Origin: Streptomyces chartreusis
GTDB taxonomy: Bacteria; Actinomycetota; Actinomycetes; Streptomycetales; Streptomycetaceae
NCBI RefSeq assembly: GCF_008704715.1
Contig: NZ_CP023689.1
Location: 9,238,001 to 9,302,000 of the forward strand
Length of the DNA: 64,000 nucleotides
Direction: 5' to 3'
Part shown: one piece after another, positions 25,157 through 36,406 of the stretch
Position numbering within the stretch: the stretch's first letter is position 1
Layout of the letters: every line of letters starts with the position of its first letter
Made by a program: the position numbers and the translations under genes
The notes under the pieces: generated by a model
What the model was told of the DNA's origin: nothing
What the model saw: only the letters and a program-made list of their open reading frames with translations
The model's database searches: none

Positions 25157-25473
25157 CCCTTCTGCGGCTCCAGGCGGTCTGCCTCGACGACGTTCGCCTG
25201 CCCCTGGATCGCGGCTTCGCACGCCTCGATCCCACCGCGCCACCGGTCGTTCCGCCAGCCGGGTGCGGCAGGCAGATGAACCCGTCGTGAGCCACCTTGC
25301 CCCAACCGGCGCGGGGGCACACCGGTTCGGAAGTGAAAGACATGTCCGCGCGATCTCTTGACGAGTCATTGGTCCGAACCTAACTTCCGTAATGCTCATC
25401 CATATAAGGGACCACAGTTCATGTATCTGAATCCATGAAGTGTGGTCACCCCCCACGTCCGACAGGAGGCAGG
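25157..25473. other. Divergent promoter region between ndh and a secreted-protein gene
   Basis: 317 bp without a gene. On the plus strand, TTGACG (25358-25363) is followed 17 bp later by TAACTT (25381-25386), a plausible promoter. TTGGTCCGAACC just before the -10 resembles one copy of the direct repeat found at Streptomyces chitinase promoters, although this is a weak match. A large stem-loop lies at 25410-25447. Confidence 0.45.
25410..25447 (+). promoter_or_regulatory. Large stem-loop/dyad 27 bp upstream of the secreted-protein start
   Basis: GACCACAGTTCATG pairs with CATGAAGTGTGGTC with a single mismatch over 14 bp, around a 10-nt AT-rich loop. It lies within the presumed 5' leader and before GGAGG (25465-25469). 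It could be an operator or an mRNA element that affects translation or stability. Confidence 0.6.
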
Positions 25474-26076
25474 ATGCGCCCGACCCTGCGCACCCTCACC
25501 GTGAGCACGGCACTCTGCGCCACGTCGCTGCTCGCCGCACCGCACGCGTTCGCCGAAGTCGAGCCCGGGGGCTGGCAGTCGGTGTCACCCACCTACACCG
25601 AGCAGGAGCGGGGCTGCGGTCAGATCGACGGCCTGACGTTCCGGCTCACCTGCTCCACGGCCAGCGGCGACCAACGGGCTGAACGACGCTATGCCACCTA
25701 CACCGGCGGAACGCGCCAGTTCGAGGGCTACTTCCGCATCACCAGCCTCAGCGGCACCCGGATCAGCCTCAAGCAGACCTTCCACGAGTCCGGCTCCGGC
25801 CCGTACTTCATGCTCGCCGTCGAACGCGGCGGCAGGCTCTACGCGGTCCACGGCGGCACCACGCTCTCCAACGCCGGAACCGTCGGCGCCACCGTCCGCG
25901 TCAACACCGTCCACCAGGTCGGCGCCGAGCACCGCACCTACATCAACGGCTCGCTGAAGCACACCTACGCGAGCCCCGGCGGCAGCTTCTACGACAAGTT
26001 CGGTGCCTACCGCACCAACAGCGGCAACGGGACGGCCACCGTGGAGTGGAGCAACGTCCGCTTCTGGCGCAAGTAG
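25474..26076 (+). CDS. Secreted jelly-roll (concanavalin A-like) protein
   Basis: 200 aa. The signal peptide occupies about residues 1-27 (RPTLRTLTVSTALCATSLLAAPHAFA). The mature part is rich in beta strands, with LKQTFHESGSGPYFMLAVERGGRLYAVHGG, THRTYINGSLKH-like strands and the ending DKFGAYRTNSGNGTATVEWSNVRFW. This resembles polysaccharide-lyase or lectin/glucanase jelly rolls that bind or cut glycans outside the cell; the catalytic residues cannot be assigned. Ribosome binding site GGAGG. The next gene, also for an exported protein, starts 11 bp downstream. Confidence 0.75.
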   Translation: MRPTLRTLTVSTALCATSLLAAPHAFAEVEPGGWQSVSPTYTEQERGCGQIDGLTFRLTCSTASGDQRAERRYATYTGGTRQFEGYFRITSLSGTRISLKQTFHESGSGPYFMLAVERGGRLYAVHGGTTLSNAGTVGATVRVNTVHQVGAEHRTYINGSLKHTYASPGGSFYDKFGAYRTNSGNGTATVEWSNVRFWRK

Positions 26077-26087
26077 CGGCCGCCCGA

Positions 26088-26639
26088 ATGCGAGGAAAGG
26101 CGCGTATCGCGGCGTCGGCAGCGCTGATCCTGGCGCTGCCGGCCTGCTCGGCCGAGCCGGAACAGCCGCTGCGGGCAGCCCTCACCACGCCCACCGACAT
26201 CGACCTGACCTGGCGGGACGACCGGCCCGGGATCGCGGGGCACGTCCTGGAGTTCGCGACCGACGAGGACGGACCGTACACGGTCCTTCAGTACCTCGCG
26301 CCCCAGGTGACCGACTACCGCCACCCCGACCTGATGCCCCGCACCACCTTCCACTACCGGCTGACCTCCTACCGCGGCCCCACCGCCCGGCCGCACCTGA
26401 CCGAGCGGCCGGACGGCATCCGCCTCACCTGGACCGACGACTCCCGGACCGAGGACGGCTACCTCCTGGAGATCCGCAAGAAGGACGGCGAGCGCTACGA
26501 CCCCGTCGCCGTCCTCGACCCCGGCACCGAGGCCACCGACTTCGTCCCCCTGCCCGACGAGAAGCACGCCACCTACCGCGTCCGCGCCTTCGTCCTCGGG
26601 GAGCGGTCGAACGTAGTGCGGCTGACGACGGGCGAATGA
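26088..26639 (+). CDS. Lipoprotein with two fibronectin type III-like repeats
   Basis: 183 aa. N-terminus MRGKARIAASAALILALPAC ends in a lipobox-like ALPAC, so lipid anchoring is predicted. Two Fn3-like repeats follow: about residues 33-95 (IDLTWRDD ... TTFHYRLTSY) and about 107-180 (IRLTWTDDSRTEDGYLLEI ... ATYRVRAF). No enzymatic domain is present. It lies 11 bp after the secreted jelly-roll gene and is probably co-transcribed. Surface binding or adhesion is plausible but inferred. It is convergent with the acyl-CoA ligase gene. Confidence 0.72.
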   Translation: MRGKARIAASAALILALPACSAEPEQPLRAALTTPTDIDLTWRDDRPGIAGHVLEFATDEDGPYTVLQYLAPQVTDYRHPDLMPRTTFHYRLTSYRGPTARPHLTERPDGIRLTWTDDSRTEDGYLLEIRKKDGERYDPVAVLDPGTEATDFVPLPDEKHATYRVRAFVLGERSNVVRLTTGE

Positions 26640-26652
26640 GACGAACCGACGC

Positions 26653-28557
26653 TCAGCCGAAGACGTTGTCCGTGTCGTCCCAGTGCGCGAACTCGTCCGA
26701 CAACTGCTCCCGAGGCGCGCGCGAGCGGGCCTGGTACATCGCGTCGATCTGGAGCGCGTAGTGCCGCACGATCGCGTCCCGCCGCAGCTTCATCGACGGC
26801 GTCAGCAGACCGCTGGCCACGTCGAAGGGCGCCGCCAGCACCCGGAACACCCGGATCGACTCCGGGCGCGACACCGCGCTGTTGGCGGCGGCCACGGCCC
26901 GGGCGACCTCCTCGCGCAGCGCGTTCTCCTCGCGCGCCTCCCGGATCCGCGAGTCGCTGCGCACGGCGAGGGAGTCGCGCCAGTAGGCCAGGAAGTCGGG
27001 GTCCAGAGTGATCAGCGCCCCGACGCAGGGCAGGTTGTCACCCACGACCACCGCCTGGTGTACCAGCGGATGCATCCTCAGCCGCTGCTCCAGCAGCGCC
27101 GGCGAGACACTCTTGCCGCTGCTCGTGACGATGACGTCCTTCTTGCGCCCCGTGATCGTCAGATAGCCGTCGGAGTCCAGCCGTCCCAGATCCCCGGTCG
27201 CCAGCCAGCCGCCGCGCAGCGCCGCCCGTGTCGAGGCGTCGTCGTTGACATAGCCCTGGAACACCGACGCCCCGCGCACCAGGATCTCCCCGTCGTCGGC
27301 GACCCGGATGTCCACGCCCGGCAGTGCCTGCCCGACCGTCCCCGACATCTCCCGGCCGAGCGGCTGAGCGGTGACGCCGCCGCTGGTCTCGGTGAGCCCG
27401 TACCCGTCGTTCACGTAGATGCCGACGCCCTCGTAGAAGAGGGAGAGCTCACGGTTGAAGGAGGAGCCGCCGGACGTCCCGAGCATGACCCGGCCGCCCA
27501 GCGCGTTGCGGAACTTGCGGTACACCGTCCGCTCGTACAGGGCGTGCTGCAGCCGAAGATCGAAACCGGGCCCAGGACCGCCGCCCAGCCGCTGCCGTTC
27601 CAGGGCCGCCGCGAAGTCCCGCGCGGTGTCCGCGGCCCGCTCGAACAGGGCACCGCGGCCCGCCTGCTGGGCAACGCGCAGGGCGTTCTTGTAGATCTTC
27701 TCGAAGATCGACGGCACGGCACAGAAATAGGTGGGCCTGAAACTGCGCAGGGCGGCCGACAGCGCCTCCTCGCGCAGGTCGGGCTCGTGCCCCATCATCA
27801 TGCCGCCGCGGATGCACAGGGTCTGGAGCAGCAGGCCGTACACATGGGAGAAGGGCAGGAAGGCGAGGACGGACGCCTGGCCGCCCGGTGGCACCACCTT
27901 GTGGCCCCAGCCCGCGAGCAGCGTGTCGCAGGGGGTCGCCAGATTCCGGTGGGAGAGCGCGCAGCCCAGGGGATGTCCCGTGGTGCCCGACGTGTAGGCG
28001 ACGACCGACGTGGAGTCCGGCAGCACGATGCGACGCAGCGACTCGACCGTGGTGAACGGGACGAACTCACCGCGCTCCGCGAGCTGCGCGAGCCCTCCCG
28101 CGTCCAGCTGCCAGACGTGCCGTAGCCGCGGCAGCGAACCGCACACGGAGCCGACCGTCATGACGGCCTGCTCGTCCTCGACGACCACGCCCACGCACTC
28201 GGCGTCCCGCAGGATCCACTCGACCTGGTCGCGCGACGCCGTCGGATAGATCGGGACCACCTCGGCGCCGACCGTCCACAGCGCGTAGCTGAGCACCGTC
28301 CACTCGTACCGGGTGCGCGCCATGATGGCCACGCGGTGGCCCGGCGAGATGCCGGACGCGACCAGCCCCTTGGCGAGATCGGCCACTTCGTCGCGCAGTT
28401 CCACGGCCGTCACCTCCTCCCACACGGTGGAGGAGGGATCGGGGCGGCGCGCGAGCATCGGCAATGTCGGATTGACGGCCGCCGTCTCGAAGACGCTGTC
28501 TGCGAGCCCGCCGGTCATGGGCGTGACGCTGGGGGGAGCGAGGCCGAGGTCGCGCAT
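26653..28557 (-). CDS. Long-chain fatty acid--CoA ligase (AMP-forming)
   Basis: 634 aa of the ANL superfamily. The AMP-binding P-loop is VAYTSGTTGHPLG. The acyl pocket and A5 motif include YGLTETSGGVTAQP, followed by GWLATGDLGRLDSDGYLTITGRKKDVIVTSSGKSVSP with the hinge and the catalytic-Lys region near the C-terminus. The size and the long internal insert are typical of the FadD15/FAA1-like bacterial group that activates long-chain fatty acids to acyl-CoA. GGAG lies 8 bp before ATG 28557; a GTG two codons upstream is less well spaced. A palindrome GTGACGTCAC lies 28 bp upstream. Confidence 0.9.
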   Translation of the reverse strand: MRDLGLAPPSVTPMTGGLADSVFETAAVNPTLPMLARRPDPSSTVWEEVTAVELRDEVADLAKGLVASGISPGHRVAIMARTRYEWTVLSYALWTVGAEVVPIYPTASRDQVEWILRDAECVGVVVEDEQAVMTVGSVCGSLPRLRHVWQLDAGGLAQLAERGEFVPFTTVESLRRIVLPDSTSVVAYTSGTTGHPLGCALSHRNLATPCDTLLAGWGHKVVPPGGQASVLAFLPFSHVYGLLLQTLCIRGGMMMGHEPDLREEALSAALRSFRPTYFCAVPSIFEKIYKNALRVAQQAGRGALFERAADTARDFAAALERQRLGGGPGPGFDLRLQHALYERTVYRKFRNALGGRVMLGTSGGSSFNRELSLFYEGVGIYVNDGYGLTETSGGVTAQPLGREMSGTVGQALPGVDIRVADDGEILVRGASVFQGYVNDDASTRAALRGGWLATGDLGRLDSDGYLTITGRKKDVIVTSSGKSVSPALLEQRLRMHPLVHQAVVVGDNLPCVGALITLDPDFLAYWRDSLAVRSDSRIREAREENALREEVARAVAAANSAVSRPESIRVFRVLAAPFDVASGLLTPSMKLRRDAIVRHYALQIDAMYQARSRAPREQLSDEFAHWDDTDNVFG

Positions 28558-28584
28558 GTGCACTGCTCCAGATGTGTACCGGGT

Positions 28585-28594
28585 GTGACGTCAC
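28585..28594. promoter_or_regulatory. Palindrome GTGACGTCAC upstream of acyl-CoA ligase
   Basis: A perfect 10-bp dyad 28 bp in front of the ligase start. It is followed by a second dyad, CCGAT-N10-ATCGG (28594-28613). Both are candidate regulator sites. Confidence 0.35.
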
Positions 28595-28672
28595 CGATGA
28601 GTTCCGTTATCGGCGCTGCCCGAATCTAGCCCAGCCTGGACCGGATGGTGTCGGGAACGGAGAACTCCGGCG

Positions 28673-30889
28673 TCACATCCGTTCAGGCAGCAGCCACACC
28701 GTGGCCAGCGGAGGCAGCGTCAGGCTGATGTGCCCGTCCTCCGGCTTGACCGGACCGGGGTTGGTGACGTCGCTCCCGCCGTAGCGCGCGGCGTCGGTGT
28801 TGAGGGCCTCGTGCCACGCGATCACCGAATCCGGCACCGCGAGCCGGTAGTCGTGACGGACCACGGGGGAGAAGTTGCTGACGGCGAGCAGCGGCGTGCC
28901 GTCGGCACCGAACCGCAGGAAGGCGAAGACGTTGTCGTCGCCGGCGTCACCGAGCACCCACCGGAACCCGCCCGGGTCGGTGTCCCGCTCCCACAGGGCG
29001 GGCGTCGCCCGGTAGCGCGCGTTCAGATCCGCGACCAGATCCCGCACGCCCTCGTGGTCGCCGGCCGACGCGTACCCGGGATCGAGCAGCCACCACTCCG
29101 GACCATGTGCCTCCGACCACTCGGCGCCCTGTGCGAACTCCTGCCCCATGAAGAGCAGTTGTTTGCCCGGGTGCGCCCACATGAAGCCCAGATATGCGCG
29201 GTGGTTGGCGCGACGCTGCCACCAGTCGCCCGGCATCTTGGACACGAGAGCCTGCTTGCCGTGCACGACCTCGTCGTGGGAGATGGGCAGCACGTAGTTC
29301 TCGCTGTAGGCGTACACCATCGAGAAGGTCATCTCGTTGTGGTGGTACTTACGGTGCACGGGCTCCTTGGAGATGTACTGGAGCGAGTCGTGCATCCAGC
29401 CCATGTTCCACTTCAGCCCGAAGCCGAGGCCGCCGCTGTCGGTCGGCCGGGTCACCCCGCCCCAGGCGGTCGACTCCTCCGCGATCGTGACGACCCCGGG
29501 GTTGCGCCGGTACACCGTCGCGTTCATCTCCTGGAGGAACGCCATCGCGGCCAGGTCCTCCCGCCCGCCGAACTCGTTCGGCGTCCACTGCCCGGAGTCC
29601 CGCGAGTAGTCGAGGTAGAGCATGGAGGCGACGGCGTCCACCCGCAGCCCGTCGATGTGGAACTCCTCGCACCAGTACGTCGCGTTGGCGACGAGGAAGT
29701 TGCGCACCTCGGTGCGCGCGTAGTCGAACTCGTACGTCCCCCAGTCGGGATGCTCGGCCCGCCGCGAGTCCCCGGGCTCGTACAGCGGCTCCCCGTCGAA
29801 CCGGCTCAGCGCCCAGTCGTCCTTCGGGAAGTGGGCCGGCACCCAGTCCACGATCACCCCGATGCCGGCCCGGTGCAGCGCGTCCACCAGGTACTTGAAG
29901 TCGTCGGGCGTGCCGAGGCGCGAGGTCGGCGCGTAGAAGCCGGTGACCTGGTAGCCCCAGGAACCGGCGAACGGATGCTGTGCGACCGGCATGAACTCGA
30001 CGTGCGTGAAGCCCAGGTAGTCGACGTACGCGGGCAGCTGCTCGGCGAGTTCGCGGTAGGTCAGGCCCGGCCGCCAGGACGGCAGGTGGACCTCGTACAC
30101 CGAGAAGGGGGCCTGGTGCACCGGCACGTCGCCCCGGTGCGCCATCCACTGCTCGTCGCCCCACTCGTAGCGCGAGGCGTGCACGATCGACGCCGTGTCC
30201 GGCGGTACCTCCGCACGGCGTGCCATCGGGTCCGCCTTGAGGAACCGGTGGCCGTGCCGGGAGGTGATCTCGAACTTGTACCGGGTGCCCTCGCCGATGC
30301 CGGGCAGGAACAGCTCCCACACCCCGGACGCACCGAGCGACCGCATCGGGAACGCCGTCCCGTCCCAGCAGGTGAAGTCCCCGGCGACCCGCACTCCCCG
30401 CGCGTTCGGCGCCCACACCGTGAAGCGGGTGCCGGCCACGCCCTCATGGGTCATGGGTTCGGCGCCGAGCGCCTTCCACAGCTCCTCGTGCCTGCCCTCG
30501 CGGATCAGGTGCAGGTCGAACTCGCCGAGGGCGGGCAGGAAGCGGTACGGGTCGTGGACCTCCCGCTCGTCCGACCCGTCCTCGGCGTAGGACACCAGCA
30601 GCGTGTATGCGGGGACCGCGTCCAGCGCGAGCACGGCGGAGAACAGACCGCCGCCCTCCGAGACCAGCGCGCTGCGCTCGCCGTCGACCACGACGCTCAC
30701 CGCACGCGCGAACGGGCGCAGCGCCCGGAACGCGATCCCGCCGGGGACGGGATGTGCCCCGAGCAGCGCGTGCGGATCGTGGTGGGCGCCCGACAGCAGG
30801 CGCTCACGCTCGGCCGGATCGAGGTCGGGCGCGGTGGCGAGCCGGCCGGGTCCGGCCGACTCGGGCCGCGAGGTCTCGTGCAGGGCCAT
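28673..30889 (-). CDS. glgB: 1,4-alpha-glucan branching enzyme
   Basis: 738 aa. An N-terminal CBM48-type region holds LLGAHPVPGGIAFRALRPFA and FTVWAPNARGVRVAGDFTCW. The GH13 barrel carries the nucleophile Asp in IDGLRVDAVASMLYLDYSR, the acid Glu in VVTIAEESTAWGG and the third Asp in LPISHDEVVHGK. GlgB introduces alpha-1,6 branches into the linear glucan made by GlgE. GAGGAG precedes the ATG, which lies only 5 bp after the maltokinase stop. It is the last gene of the glgE-treS-mak-glgB operon. Confidence 0.95.
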   Translation of the reverse strand: MALHETSRPESAGPGRLATAPDLDPAERERLLSGAHHDPHALLGAHPVPGGIAFRALRPFARAVSVVVDGERSALVSEGGGLFSAVLALDAVPAYTLLVSYAEDGSDEREVHDPYRFLPALGEFDLHLIREGRHEELWKALGAEPMTHEGVAGTRFTVWAPNARGVRVAGDFTCWDGTAFPMRSLGASGVWELFLPGIGEGTRYKFEITSRHGHRFLKADPMARRAEVPPDTASIVHASRYEWGDEQWMAHRGDVPVHQAPFSVYEVHLPSWRPGLTYRELAEQLPAYVDYLGFTHVEFMPVAQHPFAGSWGYQVTGFYAPTSRLGTPDDFKYLVDALHRAGIGVIVDWVPAHFPKDDWALSRFDGEPLYEPGDSRRAEHPDWGTYEFDYARTEVRNFLVANATYWCEEFHIDGLRVDAVASMLYLDYSRDSGQWTPNEFGGREDLAAMAFLQEMNATVYRRNPGVVTIAEESTAWGGVTRPTDSGGLGFGLKWNMGWMHDSLQYISKEPVHRKYHHNEMTFSMVYAYSENYVLPISHDEVVHGKQALVSKMPGDWWQRRANHRAYLGFMWAHPGKQLLFMGQEFAQGAEWSEAHGPEWWLLDPGYASAGDHEGVRDLVADLNARYRATPALWERDTDPGGFRWVLGDAGDDNVFAFLRFGADGTPLLAVSNFSPVVRHDYRLAVPDSVIAWHEALNTDAARYGGSDVTNPGPVKPEDGHISLTLPPLATVWLLPERM

Positions 30890-30894
30890 GGGGG

Positions 30895-32256
30895 TCAGGC
30901 TCCTCTCACGGCGAGGCGTTCGATCGCCGCCATCGGTACGGGCAACCAGTCGGGTCGGTGCCGGGCCTCGTACAGCACTTCGTACACGGCGCGGTCGGTC
31001 TCGTAGGCACGGAGCAGCCCGTGCTTCGTGCGCGGGTCCCAGCCGGCGCGGGCGGCGTAGCCCGCGCAGAAGGCCTCCCGGGAGCGGCGCGCCCACTCCG
31101 GCCGCCACGGCCGGCGCTGGCGGGCGGCGTAGTCGAAGGAGCGCAGCATGCCGGCGATGTCCCGCACCGGGGAGTGCACACCCCGCCGCTCGGCCAGCGG
31201 GCGGGACGGCTCGCCCTCGAAGTCGATGACGAACCACTCCCGGCCGGCCCGCAGCACCTGACCGAGGTGCAGGTCGCCGTGGATGCGCTGGGCGGGCGGC
31301 CCGGGATCGCAGGCGGCGAGGGTGCCGAAGGCGGTGCGCAGCCCGGGGACATAGGGCTGGAGCGCGGGGACGAAGTGCGCTGCGAGCTCCAGGCGTTCGG
31401 TCATCGCCGCAGCCGTCCTGCTGTTCTCGGCGTGCGCCCGGGAGGGGAACGCCGACGCCAGCGCCAGGTGCACGTCCGCCGTCGCCTGGCCCAGCTGACG
31501 GGCCTCCGCGGTGAAGTCGTCACCCGAGGCCAGCGCGCCGAGCGCCAGCGTCCAGCCGTCGGAGGCGTCCCGCAGGAACGGCTGGAGCACGCCGAGCGTC
31601 GCCTCCCACGGGTGCGTCGTACGGAACCAGGCGACCGGAGCCGGTACCCGACCGCAGCCCTCCTGGGCCAGCGCGCCGGACAGCTCCAGGTCGGGGTTGA
31701 CGCCGGGCTGGATGCGCCGGAACAGCTTGAGGATGAACGCCTCGCCGTACACCAGCGAGGAGTTGGACTGCTCGGCGTCCAGCAGCCGCGGCACGAGCCC
31801 GGCCGGCACCGGCACCGACAAATCGCCCTCGAAGCGCAGCGGGCCCGCCGTGCCGGGGTGCCGCAGCCGGTCCAGGAGCAGCTGGGCGCAACGGGGGTCC
31901 TGAAGCGCGTCGAAGACCGTCAGACCGGCGAGCGGGCCTTCCTCCGCCCGGCCGATGAGCGCCTTCCCGAGGTGTGGCGACAGATGCTGCCGTACGCCGA
32001 TCAGCAGCTGGTAGCAGTCGCCGGCCGGGGGTGCGCCGCCGGGCGACGGCACCGCCGAGTGACCGGCGTGCACCAGCAGATGCAGACAGCCCGGGAACAG
32101 CTCCGTCATCGACAGCAGCGCGAGGTCGGTGACGGGCCGGTCCTTGCCCGCGAACCAGCGCTGGCGTGGCAGCCACTCGCGCAGCAGCCCGGCCAGCGAG
32201 GCCATCGGGCTCGCGTCGACGGTACGGGTGGGTCGGGGAGATGCGGTCTTCTGCAT
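30895..32256 (-). CDS. mak: Maltokinase
   Basis: 453 aa of the Mak1/Pep2 family, which phosphorylates maltose from TreS to alpha-maltose-1-phosphate with ATP. The N-terminal lobe starts REWLPRQRWFAGKDRPV, typical of Mak. The catalytic loop is RIHGDLHLGQVL and the metal motif VIDFEGEPSRPLAERR. The start MQKTASPRPTR is supported by GAGGAAAGGACG. The same frame stays open far upstream through treS, but that is antisense-like reading, not a fusion. treS ends 41 bp upstream and glgB begins 5 bp downstream. Confidence 0.93.
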   Translation of the reverse strand: MQKTASPRPTRTVDASPMASLAGLLREWLPRQRWFAGKDRPVTDLALLSMTELFPGCLHLLVHAGHSAVPSPGGAPPAGDCYQLLIGVRQHLSPHLGKALIGRAEEGPLAGLTVFDALQDPRCAQLLLDRLRHPGTAGPLRFEGDLSVPVPAGLVPRLLDAEQSNSSLVYGEAFILKLFRRIQPGVNPDLELSGALAQEGCGRVPAPVAWFRTTHPWEATLGVLQPFLRDASDGWTLALGALASGDDFTAEARQLGQATADVHLALASAFPSRAHAENSRTAAAMTERLELAAHFVPALQPYVPGLRTAFGTLAACDPGPPAQRIHGDLHLGQVLRAGREWFVIDFEGEPSRPLAERRGVHSPVRDIAGMLRSFDYAARQRRPWRPEWARRSREAFCAGYAARAGWDPRTKHGLLRAYETDRAVYEVLYEARHRPDWLPVPMAAIERLAVRGA

Positions 32257-32297
32257 GGTGACGCGTCCTTTCCTCGGCACACGCTCGAAGCTCACGC

Positions 32298-34016
32298 TCA
32301 AAGTCGTCTGCCGATGCGGGATGCGACTCGGGTGAGCCGGAACCAGTAGAAGCCGTGGCCCCCGAGGGTCAGCAGATACGGCAGTTCGCCGATGGCCGGG
32401 AATCGGACCCCGCCGAACAGCTCGACCGGGTGGCGTCCGCTGAACTCGCGCAGGTCGAGCTCGGTGGGCTGTGCGAAGCGGGCGAAGTTGTGGACGCACA
32501 GCACCAGGTCGTCCTCGTACTCGCGCAGGAAGGCGAGGACCGCCGGGTTCGACGACTGGAGTTCGGTGTAGGTGCCGAGCCCGAACGCCGGGTTCTGCTT
32601 GCGGATCTCGATCATGCGGCGGGTCCAGTGCAGCAGCGAGGACGGCGACGCCATGGACGCCTCGACGTTCGTCACCTGGTAGCCGTAGACCGGGTCCATG
32701 ATCGTCGGCAGGCAGAGTCGTCCGGGGTCGCACGTGGAGAATCCGGCGTTGCGGTCCGGGGTCCACTGCATGGGGGTGCGGACGGCGTCGCGGTCGCCGA
32801 GCCAGATGTTGTCGCCCATGCCGATCTCGTCGCCGTAATAGAGGATCGGGCTGCCCGGCAGGGACAGCAGCAGGGCGGTGAAGAGTTCGATCGAATGACG
32901 GTCGTTGTCGAGGAGCGGGGCGAGACGCCTGCGGATGCCGATGTTGGCGCGCATGCGGGGGTCCTTGGCGTATTCCGCCCACATGTAGTCGCGTTCCTCG
33001 TCGGTGACCATTTCGAGGGTCAGCTCGTCGTGGTTGCGCAGGAAGATGCCCCACTGGCAGCCGGAGGGGATGGCCGGCGTCTTGGCGAGGATTTCCGAGA
33101 CCGGGTACCTCGACTCCCTGCGCACCGCCATGAAGATCCGCGGCATGACCGGGAAATGAAACGCCATGTGGCATTCGTCGCCGCCGCTGCCGTAGTCGCC
33201 GAAGTAGTCGACGACGTCCTCCGGCCACTGATTGGCCTCCGCCAGCAGCACCGTGTCCGGATACATCGCGTCGATCTCGCGGCGGACCCGCTTGAGGAAC
33301 GTGTGGGTGGCGGGAAGGTTCTCGCAGTTCGTGCCCTCTGCCGAATACAGATAGGGCACGGCGTCCAGGCGGAAGCCGTCGATGCCGAGGTCGAGCCAGA
33401 AGCGGAGGGCGGCCAGGATCTCTTCCTGTACGGCCGGGTTCTCGTAGTTGAGGTCGGGTTGGTGGGAGAAGAAGCGGTGGAAGTAGTACTGCTTGCGGAC
33501 CGGGTCGAAGGTCCAGTTGGAGGCCTCGGTGTCGACGAAGATGATGCGGGCGTCGGAGTACGCCTTGTCGTCGTCGGCCCACATGTAGTAGTCGCCGTAG
33601 GGTCCTTCGGGGTCTTTTCTGGATTCCTGGAACCACGGGTGCTGGTCGCTGGTGTGGTTCATGACGAAGTCGATGATGACCCGCATGCCGCGCTGGTGGG
33701 CGGCGTCGGCGAATTCGACGAAGTCGGCGAGGTCGCCGAATTCTGGCAGGACGGCGGTGTAGTCGGAGACGTCGTAGCCGCCGTCGCGGAGGGGTGATTT
33801 GAAGAAGGGCGGCAGCCACAGGCAGTCGACGCCGAGCCATTGCAGGTAGTCGAGTTTGGCGGTCAGGCCTTTGAGGTCGCCGACGCCGTCGCCGTTGCTG
33901 TCCTGGAAGGAGCGGACCAGGACCTCGTAGAAGACGGCGCGTTTGAACCAGTCGGGGTCACGATCCTTGGCTGGGGTGTCCTCGAAGGTGTCCTGAACGG
34001 GCTCGTTGACGGTCAT
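32298..34016 (-). CDS. treS: Maltose alpha-D-glucosyltransferase / trehalose synthase
   Basis: 572 aa, GH13. It begins WFKRAVFYEVLVRSFQDSNGDGVGDLKGL as other TreS proteins do. The catalytic residues lie in DGFRLDAVPYLY (nucleophile), VLLAEANQWPEDVVDYFG (acid) and FLRNHDELTLEMV (third Asp). TreS interconverts trehalose and maltose and supplies maltose to Mak in the GlgE pathway. It starts 5 bp after the glgE stop. Length is normal for a TreS not fused to Mak. Confidence 0.95.
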   Translation of the reverse strand: MTVNEPVQDTFEDTPAKDRDPDWFKRAVFYEVLVRSFQDSNGDGVGDLKGLTAKLDYLQWLGVDCLWLPPFFKSPLRDGGYDVSDYTAVLPEFGDLADFVEFADAAHQRGMRVIIDFVMNHTSDQHPWFQESRKDPEGPYGDYYMWADDDKAYSDARIIFVDTEASNWTFDPVRKQYYFHRFFSHQPDLNYENPAVQEEILAALRFWLDLGIDGFRLDAVPYLYSAEGTNCENLPATHTFLKRVRREIDAMYPDTVLLAEANQWPEDVVDYFGDYGSGGDECHMAFHFPVMPRIFMAVRRESRYPVSEILAKTPAIPSGCQWGIFLRNHDELTLEMVTDEERDYMWAEYAKDPRMRANIGIRRRLAPLLDNDRHSIELFTALLLSLPGSPILYYGDEIGMGDNIWLGDRDAVRTPMQWTPDRNAGFSTCDPGRLCLPTIMDPVYGYQVTNVEASMASPSSLLHWTRRMIEIRKQNPAFGLGTYTELQSSNPAVLAFLREYEDDLVLCVHNFARFAQPTELDLREFSGRHPVELFGGVRFPAIGELPYLLTLGGHGFYWFRLTRVASRIGRRL

Positions 34017-34021
34017 GAGGC

Positions 34022-36027
<2,006 letters not shown>

Positions 36028-36097
36028 GGTTCACCTCCACCGCGCTCGAGGCCGGGCACAAGGCCCGGCCGGGGATTCGATCTTCGCCGGAAGCCGG

Positions 36098-36406
36098 CTA
36101 CCTCTCGGCATGGAAACGCCGCCGCCGCCGCGATCTCGGCGGTCCTCTCCGGGCGGAGACGCTCGCCGTACGGGGCCGTCCGTCCTGCTCCAGGGCGTAA
36201 GCGGCCGGAGTGATCCGCAGAAAACGTTCGGCGGCGTCCACGGCCTCGCGGGCGCAGCGCTTTCCCATCAGCACACAGAGGGTGTAGCCGGTGTCCTCGA
36301 AGGTGGCGCGCACCATGAGGTCGGCCGGGGCCGCGAGCATGGCTCGTTCCCAGGCCCGGTATCGCCGAAGTTGCCGGGCGACTTCGGCTTTGGCCGGTAG
36401 CAGCAT
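36098..36406 (-). CDS. DUF5133 domain-containing protein
   Basis: A 102-aa small protein: MLLPAKAEVARQLRRYRAWERAML, then DTGYTLCVLMGKRCAREAVDAAERFL, which is the DUF5133 core found in Streptomyces. The C-terminal 25 residues are Arg/Ser-rich and probably disordered. GGAAGG lies upstream of the ATG. It is 70 bp upstream of glgE on the same strand and may be the first gene of that transcript. DUF5133 proteins are often encoded next to regulators, but no function is established. Confidence 0.75.
   Translation of the reverse strand: MLLPAKAEVARQLRRYRAWERAMLAAPADLMVRATFEDTGYTLCVLMGKRCAREAVDAAERFLRITPAAYALEQDGRPRTASVSARRGPPRSRRRRRFHAER

Noticed and set aside
28730..31006. Long plus-strand open frame opposite glgB
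   Set aside because: Its composition (Val/Arg/His/Gly-rich) is the usual antisense shadow of a GC-rich gene. glgB has all catalytic motifs on the other strand.
30895..33840. One continuous minus-strand frame that could suggest a treS-mak fusion protein
   Set aside because: The part upstream of 32256 is in a different frame from treS and is Arg/Pro/His-rich antisense-like sequence. Mak has its own ATG and GAGGAAAGG, and treS has its own stop at 32298.
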